Below, piece by piece: positions 55,309 to 64,000 of a stretch of 64,000 bases of DNA. Source of the stretch: Nemania diffusa (taxonomy: Eukaryota; Ascomycota; Sordariomycetes; Xylariales; Xylariaceae); assembly GCA_038501195.1 (NCBI GenBank), contig JBBPUQ010000001.1:5580001-5644000 (forward strand), in the 5' to 3' direction. The position numbers and the translations under genes were made by a program. The notes beneath the pieces are model-generated. The model did no database searches. It saw only the letters and a list, made by a program, of their open reading frames with translations, and had not been told where the DNA came from. Each line of letters opens with the position of its first letter. Position 1 is the first letter of the stretch.

Positions 55309-58192
55309 TATGAACGATCCTTTTCTTTAAATTTGAAGTTCGAAGGGTCGGCGCGGTTGCGTATCGGTCGCTGGTCTAGTAATGCTGAAAAAAAATGAAA
55401 CTCTAACTTGATAAACTTGGCGCGCTTCACAGAAACTCTGTTTTAATGAGGGGCCGCCTTTGTACCACTCAAAAAGCAAACGAGCAGCAAATAGAGAAAA
55501 GATAAAAATAAGAAGAGGAAGAAGTAGAAGAAGTAACGCAAGGGGTCCGCGATCGAGATATAGAAGGGCGAACCGAAGCAAACAGCGGCTCCCACGTGAA
55601 CAATTCGCCAACCTGTCGTGGGGTTGTTTTGTTGCCCCTCCATCCTTGATCCAAGATCGGCGGCGGTTTTGGCGCTAGAGAGCACAGAATACAACGCCGT
55701 CCCCGAACGGCAAAGCCTCCGCCCATCACAGCAATAGCGGCCTTTTGTCTATGTACGACGCTGATATAAGATCGGGATCAGGTTTAAACTGCGCATCCCT
55801 TATTGTATTGTAGCTCTTCATCGTCTGCATCCCTTATCGAGTTCATGGCAATGCGCCTCAACTCGCCTAAACTGATTCTGCGTCTCAATCAAGCTGAGGA
55901 TCCTGGTAGGTAGACTAAATAGTGATTCGCAGCTATTGTAGATCGATCTAGGATTAATAGAGGGGGGATCCATGCTGTCTTCTATCCGCTAAAGTGGTTG
56001 TTGGTAGATAATAAAAGACTCATGAAAGCTATGGACTATGACTGGAGAGTCATTTCCTTGGAAGGGCTTACTCGCATAAGCTGGGATGTTATCTACGCAG
56101 AGAGTACGCCGCCAAGTCTTCAGACTCATTGTCATCTTATGTAAAGTTGCAGACAGCTTTGAATGTTACCATATCATTGTATCCGACTTCAAGCGACGGC
56201 GTTTCTGCTAAGCTTATTAGTTTCCTTTCTGTAGTAAAAAAGGGAATAAAATAATTAAACTTAGGATTGGGGGACTGCTATAAGACTGAGATGATAGTGT
56301 TCGATTATACTATACAGAACTGTGTAGTGCCTAAATCGTTTGCTCGGAGAGATAGAATTGAATGTTACTGTCGTTGTTCTACCACCTGTATGCTATGCTC
56401 GTTAAATATAGAACTAGATTATATGCTTGTCTGTTATTACTTCTCGGTCGTTGAAAACAGCCTCAATCTTCTGGCGCCACCGATGCTGATGAGTAGTATG
56501 ACACGTCCTTTAAATCCCCCAGAAGGGCAATTCGGTAGAACACCACCAGAATCGTTACAGAGTTCCAAGGGTTCCTTGTAAATTCCTGTGTCGGTAAATA
56601 GTGGATCCTACCCCACCTCCCCTCGGGTATTACCACGCTATTTTCTGCCTCCTAGAATGGTTTTGTGTAGTATTAAATAGGTACACTGGGTATTTATATA
56701 CCGTCAGTATTGAATTCTCAGCGAGACGCGATGAGTGACTTGGAGTATCCCGCAGCGGCAAGAGATCTGATGATTTTAGGCTGAAAAATCATTACAGTAA
56801 TACGTAGTAGAAAATTAAAGCTGTTCACAATTACCTAAGTCTTGCTTACATGTAAGTCCCTTGTAGTGTAGTGCGCCTTTGAATCTGTCATACCGCTAAA
56901 ACTCTGAGTGGCGTATCCTGTTCACTTTTACAGGTACTCTCTCACGTAGTGCAACTTGGATGAGCTGGGGCATGTTGCACAATGGGAAAAGTTAAATACT
57001 ACATACGAATTAAGCCCTATCTACAAACTAAGTCGATCATGATACCATCAAGCGTTGACGAATACCTATGTAGCCTTGGGCATATAGGTACTTGAGCTAT
57101 GGGTATAAGGAGGTACCTTAGGTACCTACCTCATATCCCATTAGGCGATCCACTACTGCTGTAAGGTACGGCACCTTCCTACCTAGTAATGTACCGGACG
57201 TGCCTATAATACCCTGTTTCAGACAGCCGAGTGCCTCCACGTGTGGCTCTACCAGGTCAACTCTGCAGTAGGGTAGGTACCTGAGGTTTTATATGTACAA
57301 CACCACTAATTGCTTCCAGTTGTCTTGCCCAGCCCGAGTCCGGGTCCTTTCCGGGCCATCGGGGCCTTCCTTTATGCCGTAGACACGCTACATTACTCAT
57401 ACTGGGTACACAAAGCCTAGCATTTCAAATCCACCTAGCTAACATATGACGAGACTCCATTCGACCTTCCCTGAAGAGCCATTATCCATTATCGTCTGTC
57501 CACACGATGTAGGTATATACATGATAAGAGGTAAGTACGTACATGATAAAGGTACAGCCCAGCCGACGAATTACACGTGTGTCTCACAACCGTTTTCCAT
57601 CTAGGTGCTTGTTCGGGCCCTTTCTATGTTTCAAAAGCTTTCTACATTTTTTTTGTGCTCTTCATCTACGCATCGCTAACCCCGACATGAAGATTAACAT
57701 CAACATTGATAACCTCGATGCTCCGCAACCTGTGACCCCTACAAAGACTGCCTACCCGTCTGTCTGCCTGCCTGCATATGCTCGTTTGCATGCGACGCTT
57801 GATATCACAGACAAAAGCTACAGCATCTAGATACCCAGCGAATTGTCTATTCATGTCTGCCTAGTCCTGCATTGTATCGCAGCCACGACATTGGACACGA
57901 CATTGGGCCCTGTTAATCCAGATCCTAGCATTTTATGACGACGCTAGCCAGCAGCCGTCGATCTTAATTGGGACTTTACCGAACGATCCGCAAGCAGAGA
58001 GACAAGCAAGCTATGCGGTTATGAACCGAGGACCGTAACCTCATCACCGACACGTCCTAATTCCTAGTCTCTTGGCCGAGTTGCCCCACGATCTACTACT
58101 CTAACGACATCCATACTCCCTTCCCTTGCATAGGACGAGACGATCTATTCGAAGACGACGCCTCCCCCGAGATCGCGAGGGATCGAGCGAGC
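55309..58192. other. Long divergent gene-free region HAD / UBP16
   Basis: 2.9 kb. The part near 55440-55740 is purine-rich and belongs to the HAD promoter. 56260-57300 is AT-rich with three AGGTACCT palindromes (57111, 57120, 57275). The 95-residue frame at 57543-57830 probably lies in the UBP16 leader and is not called. Confidence 0.5.
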
Positions 58193-60118
58193 ATGCCCGA
58201 AAAACCTCTTACCATTGCTACCTATGCTGCAGGCGCTTCTCTTGCTGCCATCACCCTCGTCTACGTCTTTGCGCCCACCTACCTCATCGACAGCGACTCC
58301 AACTCGGCACGGAAGAAGGGCGTTGTTGGCCTATCGAACTCGGCTAATGACTGCTTCATAAACTCGGTTCTCCAGGCCTTGGCTGGACTGACCGACCTCC
58401 GCGTCTACCTCATTCGAGAAGTCCACCGCCGGAACATAGACGAGGCATGGGTCTATGAGGAGATAGCCGAGGATCCCGCGCGCAAGACCAATCCTGAATG
58501 GAAGAACCAGAGCCTGCAGTCAGGCATGGTCACAAAGGGCCTCAAAGACATCCTCGACGCCCTCAACGAGCGACCCATATATCGAAAGACAATATCTGCT
58601 GTGGGGTTTGTCAGGGTGCTCGAGGCAGCATTCCGCCAGAGAATTAGCAGGCAGCAACAGGATGCCCAGGAATTTCTGCAGATCGTCGCCGAGAGATTGT
58701 GCGACGAGTATCATGCTGGGCGCAGAGCGAGACAAGCAGCCAAGGGCAAAAGCGCACCGATAAGAAGCGTACTAAGCAATCCCTCTTCACCTGTAGATGG
58801 AGACGCGGTAGGGGAGCGTTTGGCAGGCCTCGCCCTCAACGGACATGGAATCGACGATGAGGCACAACCAAACAGCGTGCCCACGATTCACGCTGAGCCG
58901 CCAACAGATGACGGCGGAGAGGAAGAGGGGTTCCCAATGGAAGGTGCCTATGAAAGCCAAATCGAGTGCCAAGTTTGTGGATTCAAGACGAAGCCCACTC
59001 ACAGCACGTTCTGCACTCTGACCCTAAGCGTGCCTCAGTCGAGATCAAGCTCGCTCAACACCTGCCTCGACGGATTCTTCAAGACAGAGTATGTGGACGA
59101 CTACAGGTGCGAACGATGTAGGCTCGTGCATGCAAAGAAGCTCTTCGAGGGGCAAGCGGCACGATCTACGTCAGAGAGTGTGAAGGAGGCATTGAGGGAT
59201 TCCATAGAGAAAATCCAACTGCAGATCGATACTGATCCTGAAACCCCACCGCCAGGTGTCGCACTGCCAGAACTGCGCCTTGCCCCTACGTGTCGTATTG
59301 CGAAACACACGCGCCTCACTGACTTCCCCAAGGTTCTAGCCGTTCACTTATCACGGTCCATATATGATAGTCATACATCTCAGAAGAATTTGGCCAAGGT
59401 GGCGTTCCCGGAACGTTTGTCGATAGGAGGCTTGCTCTCCCAGAAGAAATACAAACTACTTGGTGCCGTGACACACAAGGGTAGTCACCATAGTGGTCAC
59501 TACGAATCATTCCGACGGCAGAATATAAACTTACCCTATTCAACGACAAACGCATTTCAACCCTCAGGCATCTATACCCCGTCAGCCAACCCGTCACCCA
59601 TCGCGACACCAAACCCATCTGCGACTCCTCTACATAAATCAACAGCCCCGAGCCCAGTAGCCTCCACATCCGACCTGGTGTCAAGACCATCTGCCGAGGC
59701 CTCGTCAAGTGTTTCTTCACGCTCAACAGGCACGACAGGCTCAGCAACGAATCCTCACCCGCCCAGCAGTCCTTCTCCTACGTCTTCTCCAAAAGAGCAC
59801 GATACCGATACTATCAGCCTAAAGTCTGTTGCGGCATCAGCTCGCTCTACGGTGTCTCGGCTATCACAGTCGGCCAAGAACGGCCGTACCAACAGCCCAC
59901 TCAGAAAAAGCAAGACACCTGGCTCCATAGCGGAGTCGGTGTCGGCACCGAAACCGAATAATGGAACGCGACACCGTCGACGGAAGCCCAATGACCGGTG
60001 GTGGCGTATCAGCGACGACAAGGTCAAGGAGGCCAAGACAAGTGAGGTGTTAGGTATGCAGCGAGAGGTGTACATGTTATTTTACGAGCTAGAGCGCGAG
60101 GATGCGGCGGAATCGTAG
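58193..60118 (+). CDS. Ubiquitin C-terminal hydrolase, UBP16-like
   Basis: Cysteine deubiquitinase of the USP family, probably anchored in the mitochondrial outer membrane like yeast Ubp16. It is a single exon of 641 residues. An N-terminal membrane helix (about 8-30) is followed by the Cys box GLSNSANDCFINSVLQAL (catalytic C54). A Zn-knuckle-like CQVCG / CERC pair follows. The His box is GSHHSGHYESF (H436), and the third-residue region is WWRISDDKV (D608). The domain ends MLFYELER as expected. A Ser/Pro/Thr-rich insert (about 455-585) interrupts the C-terminal part. After the TAG at 60116-60118 the same frame stays open for 120 codons with protein-like composition (separate entry). Confidence 0.92.
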   Translation: MPEKPLTIATYAAGASLAAITLVYVFAPTYLIDSDSNSARKKGVVGLSNSANDCFINSVLQALAGLTDLRVYLIREVHRRNIDEAWVYEEIAEDPARKTNPEWKNQSLQSGMVTKGLKDILDALNERPIYRKTISAVGFVRVLEAAFRQRISRQQQDAQEFLQIVAERLCDEYHAGRRARQAAKGKSAPIRSVLSNPSSPVDGDAVGERLAGLALNGHGIDDEAQPNSVPTIHAEPPTDDGGEEEGFPMEGAYESQIECQVCGFKTKPTHSTFCTLTLSVPQSRSSSLNTCLDGFFKTEYVDDYRCERCRLVHAKKLFEGQAARSTSESVKEALRDSIEKIQLQIDTDPETPPPGVALPELRLAPTCRIAKHTRLTDFPKVLAVHLSRSIYDSHTSQKNLAKVAFPERLSIGGLLSQKKYKLLGAVTHKGSHHSGHYESFRRQNINLPYSTTNAFQPSGIYTPSANPSPIATPNPSATPLHKSTAPSPVASTSDLVSRPSAEASSSVSSRSTGTTGSATNPHPPSSPSPTSSPKEHDTDTISLKSVAASARSTVSRLSQSAKNGRTNSPLRKSKTPGSIAESVSAPKPNNGTRHRRRKPNDRWWRISDDKVKEAKTSEVLGMQREVYMLFYELEREDAAES

Positions 60119-60481
60119 GAAGACATTCGCCAGCTCTTTGACAACATCGAGCGAGCCGCAGACTACGACCCGGCGCAGGACCCCGAGCTAACCGACGATC
60201 TCCCGCCTTCGTCCTGGCTCACCCTGCGGGCAGGACAAGGAGTCCTAGGTTGGCTAGAAGTGTTGTTTCTACGAATACGGTGTGCGCTAATTAAAATGAG
60301 AAAGAAAGCCATGGAATTGGTAAGGGAAAGTTGGAACGATTACATGGGGTATTACGAATGCGTCGCAGATCTCGAGGGCGGTTATGGTCCACACGGTCTA
60401 TTCGAAGAGTCTCCCCAGGAGAGCTTGTGGTCCTCATCACCCGATTTTTCCACGATAACAATGGCGACAACAAGACGTTGA
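60119..60481 (+). other. In-frame open extension downstream of the UBP16-like stop
   Basis: Directly after the TAG the same frame continues 120 codons to a TGA at 60479-60481. The reading begins EDIRQLFDNIERAADYDPAQ and includes SSWLTLRAGQGVLGWLEVLF, a balanced amphipathic/hydrophobic composition unlike typical 3' UTR. There is no ATG at its start. Options: stop-codon readthrough, a nonsense change (CAG to TAG) that shortened the protein, or a minor splice form. The 51 nt from 60068 to 60118 begin GTGTAC, end TAG and are a multiple of three, but removing them would delete the conserved MLFYE. Confidence 0.5.
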
Positions 60482-61363
60482 TTGCCAATTTAATTTACTA
60501 GGCATTGTAACCACAATTGTCATTCTCGGAAATGTTACAGTACATGTGTCATTGATGGCATACAGAAACGGCGTCTAAGGGCTCATCATTCTTGGGGCGT
60601 CGGCACATAAAGGGTACCATTTTTGCTTTGCTTTTTTCTCACGCTGAACACTGTGACGTTGTCCTTTTCTTTTCTTGGTGGTGAGGCTTGGATTTAGCTT
60701 GACCCCGCATGTACATTAATCTCAAGACGGAGGATAAACGCTGTCGGTGAGATACTATGGAACATAACAGCTCGAGCTCCCTTTGCATACACGCTGTGGT
60801 GTTGGTTTTCTTTGCTTGAACAAGACGGCACAGTATCACCATCACTACCATTCTTGTTCATGAATCATACGTCACTCGCTGTCCACCCACCGTGTACAAG
60901 ATACATTAGGTACATATGCAGAAACAATCGGATGCAGGGATGCGATTCTATTGATTATGTATCTACCAATGTCTCGAGACCCGAGCCTAATTGACCTTAG
61001 ATAGGACTAGTCTGTTGTAAATGTATGCCGTAGGTATCCAGTCGGTAACACCGTATATGCTGTACAAGCTGTCTAGTTCGTCGGTACGTGGTCGGGGAAG
61101 GAACTAATGGTTTATAGTCCGGTCAACTACCGTGCGGAGATGCGGAGGTGCGGGGCATGCGCTCCGGAAAATGGGAAGGGGCAACTCTCTCCTCCCTAAC
61201 CTTGGGTTTGAAGTATAAAGTCACGACTTTTCTTCAGTGTCCATAGTACACTCGGCGTATAAACTGCTCCTACGATTCTCTCGGATTCTCAAAAACGAAA
61301 GAAGGAAAGAATATTACTTACGACTCCTTTATAGCTAGCAGTTTCTCTGAAAACTAATACATC
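60482..61363. other. Intergenic region
   Basis: 3' flank of the UBP16-like gene and promoter of the aldehyde dehydrogenase. Short open frames on both strands (60639-60994) lack protein character. Confidence 0.6.
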
Positions 61364-63309
61364 ATGGGGGATAGAAAACCATTGATCGATGTAAATCCAA
61401 ACGAGAAGTACCCTAAAAGCTAGGTATCTAATAGCTGACACTAGAATATATAGCTGAAGTTGAAGGATCCGGATCTATTTCGCAACGATGCGTATGTTAA
61501 CGGGCAGTGGATCGGCGCCCAATCGGGGGAGAGATTCGACATCATCGGTACGTATACATACATGAAGACCCCTATATCTCACGTACATGCATGCACCCCC
61601 TTCTTCAAGAGGCCCGTCCTAACCCCCGGGTTCTCACAAAAGACCCCGGCACGAACAAGCCCTTCGCGACATGTCCCGACATGAGCGCCGCAGACGTCGA
61701 CGCCGCCGTGCAGGCGGCGGGCGCCGCGTTCGCCACGTACCGGACCTTCACGCCGCTCGCGCGCTCCCTCCTCCTCGCGAAGTGGGACGCGCTCATCCGC
61801 GCGAACAAGGAGGACCTCGCGCGCATCCTGGTGCACGAGACGGGCAAGCCGCTGGCCGAGGCGCGCGCCGAGATCGACTACGCCACGAGCTTCACGCGGT
61901 GGTTCGCCGGCGAGGCGGAGCGCGTGCAAGGGGCCACGTACCCCGGGGCGATCCCCGGCAGACGCATCTTCACGATCAAGCAGCCGATTGGGGTCGTGGC
62001 GGCGCTCGTGCCGTGGAACTTCCCCGTCGCTATGGTGCTGCGCAAGGCCAGCGCTGCACTCGCGGCGGGGTGCACGATGGTGGCCAAGCCGTCGCCGGAG
62101 ACGCCGCTGACGGCGCTCACGCTCGCGTTACTGGCGGGGAGGGCGGGGTTCCCGGATGGGGTTTTCAATGTGCTGCCGACTACGCTGGGGAATACGCCGG
62201 CGCTTAGCGAGGCGTTGTGTAGGCATCCGGTTGTTAAGAAGGTGTCGTTTACGGGCTCGGTAGGTCTTGTTTTGTGCACTCACTTACTCACTCCCTGAGA
62301 TATGGAGGGGAAGACGGTCTAATGAGTGCAGACCCGTGTGGGAAAGATCCTCTCCGCGCATTGTGCGGATAGCTTGAAGAAGCTCACGCTCGAGCTCGGC
62401 GGCAACTGTCCCTTCATCGTCTTCGATGACGCGAACCTAGAGCAAGCCTGCGAGGGTAAGTTATCATCCATCTCACCCCACCCCATAGAGCGTTTCCGAC
62501 ATCACACGAGAACGATAACAAAGACTAATCCAAGCGCCACAGCCCTCATCCCGCTGAAATTCCGCCACGCAGGCCAAGCCTGCATCACCGCGAACCGGGT
62601 CTACGTGCAGCGCGGCGCCTACGACGCCTTCGCCAAGCTCCTGGCCGAGAAGGCGCGGGCCCTGCGCGTCGGGTACGGGCTCGACGAGGGCACGACCATG
62701 GGCGCGCTGACGGTGCCGCAAGGGCTCGAGAAGACGGCCGGCCAGGTCGCGGACGCGCAGAGGCTCGGCGCCACCGTCCTCACGGGGGGCAAGCGGGTGC
62801 ACGTCGGCGAGGGCGGCGGGTACTTCTTCGAGCCGACGGTTATTGCTAACGCGACGGCGCAGATGAAGATTGCGGAGGAGGAGACGTTTGGGCCTTTGCT
62901 GGCGCTTTTTGCGTTTGAGACGGAGGAGGAGGCTGTTAGGGCGGCTAATAATACGAGTGTGAGTCTTGCGTTTGTAGAAATTAGGGGGTATTTTGGCTTT
63001 GAGCTGACATGCAGTGATAGATGGGTCTTGCGTCGTACTGCTTCACGAAGAACGTCGATCGTATATGGCGGCTGTTTGAGAACCTGGAAGCGGGCATGAT
63101 CGGGTTGAATACGGGTAAGATCTCCAGCATCACAACGCTTTCCGAATGATTGTGCTTACATGCTATTCATAGGGAATGCTTCTGCAGCCGAATCGCCTTT
63201 CGGCGGTATCAAGGACTCGGGATACGGCAAGGAATCGGGCAAGGATATCGCTATCAACGAATACCTCATCACCAAGACGGGAACCCTCTCGCTGGAGGGC
63301 CAATACTAA
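61364..63309 (+). CDS. Succinate-semialdehyde dehydrogenase (NAD(P)+)
   Basis: Aldehyde dehydrogenase of the GabD/Uga2 type, last step of the GABA shunt (succinate semialdehyde to succinate). Exons 61364-61390, 61454-61547, 61643-62259, 62332-62455, 62543-62958, 63021-63114 and 63173-63309 join in phase to 502 residues. The general base is in LTLELGGNCPF (E267) and the nucleophile in GQACITANR (C301), the 34-residue spacing usual for ALDHs. PWNFPVAMVLRKASAALAAG and FTGS are cofactor-site signatures. The first exon codes only nine residues (MGDRKPLID) and is the least certain part. Exon 3 uses an AAG acceptor. Exons 3 and 5 are GC-rich. No clear mitochondrial presequence. Confidence 0.92.
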
Positions 63310-63613
63310 CTAAGACTATCTGCTTCGAGGCTGGAGGGACGGATACAGAGGAATTGGGAAAGATGGGGCCTTGCTAAATTGCTTACGATGCGATGTATTT
63401 CATATACTACGAGTAATGACTGGGAAAACTAAGGGGCGCCAACGAGCAATTCGCTAATGATCTACAGATAGCAAGAAACTATGAATCATATTGCTGCGTT
63501 ATACATGCGACAAGTGACTAAATAACCAAACTCAAATATACACGGGAAACCGTTTTTTAATTTACCAGACTAAGTCCGGAAATACTAGCATTCAGGTGAC
63601 CTACCTTACTAGT
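63310..63613. other. Convergent intergenic region
   Basis: 304 bp between stop codons; nothing else seen. Confidence 0.6.
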
Positions 63614-64000
63614 CTACCGTCCCAGCATCATAAGATGCGAGTACTTCTCATTCCTCTTACTCTTCAAGAACGCCTGCACAGGATCCAACTCATCCTCGTT
63701 CTCACTCTTCTCATTACCTTTCTCATTACCCGCAGTCTTAACGTCCTTAATCCCCGCCTCGTCGAGCTGCTTCATGCACCCATCATACGCCTCATCCAGA
63801 TGCTCACGCAACACCCCCATCTTCGCACGCACGTCCGAAAACTGGCGATCGAGCGCGACCTTCTTAGCATCGCAGACATCGCACAGGCGCCCGATGCGCA
63901 CCGTGTTGTAAGTGTGCGTCTTCTTCACGGTGCATTGCACCGCGACTGGCGAGCCGGCGAGGAAGGCCTGCTGCGCGGCGCAGGGCGCGAAGGGCGTGCG
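63614..64000 (-). CDS. Unrecognised protein, 5' end outside window
   Basis: Minus-strand frame open from the window edge (first readable codon at 64000) to the TAA/TAG-type stop at 63614; 128 codons are visible. The visible C-terminal part has a CDVCDAKK pattern, a charged helical stretch (VALDRQFSDVRAKMGVLREH) and a lysine/glutamate-rich tail with the tandem GNEKGNEK, ending SHLMMLGR. Together these suggest a small soluble or nuclear protein, but no family is recognised. The start codon lies beyond 64000, so length is unknown. Confidence 0.65.
   Translation of the reverse strand, partial: RTPFAPCAAQQAFLAGSPVAVQCTVKKTHTYNTVRIGRLCDVCDAKKVALDRQFSDVRAKMGVLREHLDEAYDGCMKQLDEAGIKDVKTAGNEKGNEKSENEDELDPVQAFLKSKRNEKYSHLMMLGR

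Noticed and set aside
57543..57830. 95-residue frame before the UBP16-like gene
   Set aside because: Composition is unremarkable and it starts from a non-preferred site; more likely leader or promoter DNA.
1..64000. CRISPR arrays, insertion sequences, bacterial operons
   Set aside because: The DNA is fungal; no regularly spaced repeats, transposase frames or operon structure were seen.

Overview
The window is nuclear DNA of a filamentous ascomycete (Pezizomycotina). Genes carry short introns (mostly 45-220 bp) with GTAAGT/GTGAGT-type donors, CTAAC/CTGAC-type branch points and YAG acceptors. The gene families are typical of moulds: a HET-domain protein, a Zn2Cys6 factor, a PTH11-like rhodopsin-family membrane protein, several MFS drug transporters and a berberine-bridge-type oxidase. 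Sordariomycetes, perhaps Xylariales, is my guess from gene style and intergenic texture; I could not test it. Exon models below were built by hand from splice signals, reading phase and protein-family continuity.

Layout. 1-7.7 kb is an accessory block: a partial SDR (-), a decayed cytochrome P450 joined to a decayed BBE-type FAD oxidase (+), a possible tRNA-derived repeat, and an intact MFS transporter (+). It looks like a dying secondary-metabolite cluster. 7.9-27.6 kb is mostly housekeeping: ESF1 (rRNA processing, -), phospholipase D (+, 11 exons including one of 11 nt), an Eps1-like ER thioredoxin-fold protein (-), TDP1 (DNA repair, +), acyl-CoA-binding protein (-), an AIF-like FAD oxidoreductase (+) and END3 (endocytosis, -). 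28.4-38.4 kb is accessory again: a Gal80-like protein lacking the catalytic lysine (-) divergent from a Zn2Cys6 factor (+), an unrecognised ~800-residue nuclear-type protein (+) and a HET-domain protein (+). 38.8-54 kb holds an MDR-type MFS pump (-), BCS1 (mitochondrial complex III assembly, +), a PTH11-like membrane protein (+), a phosphoinositide phospholipase C (-), an SDR (-) and a second-class MFS transporter (+). 54-64 kb holds a HAD phosphatase (-), a UBP16-like deubiquitinase followed by an in-frame open extension (+), succinate-semialdehyde dehydrogenase (+) and a 5'-truncated unknown gene (-).

Many neighbours alternate strand, giving convergent pairs with 200-680 bp between stop codons and divergent pairs sharing 0.8-2.9 kb upstream regions. 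The only adjacency suggesting shared function is the Gal80-like/Zn2Cys6 divergent pair, plus the relic P450-BBE-MFS block. Points most worth checking are the P450/BBE fusion relic, the Gal80-like/C6 pair, the open frame after the UBP16 stop, the 11-nt exon in PLD, and an over-represented intergenic palindrome (AGGTACCT).
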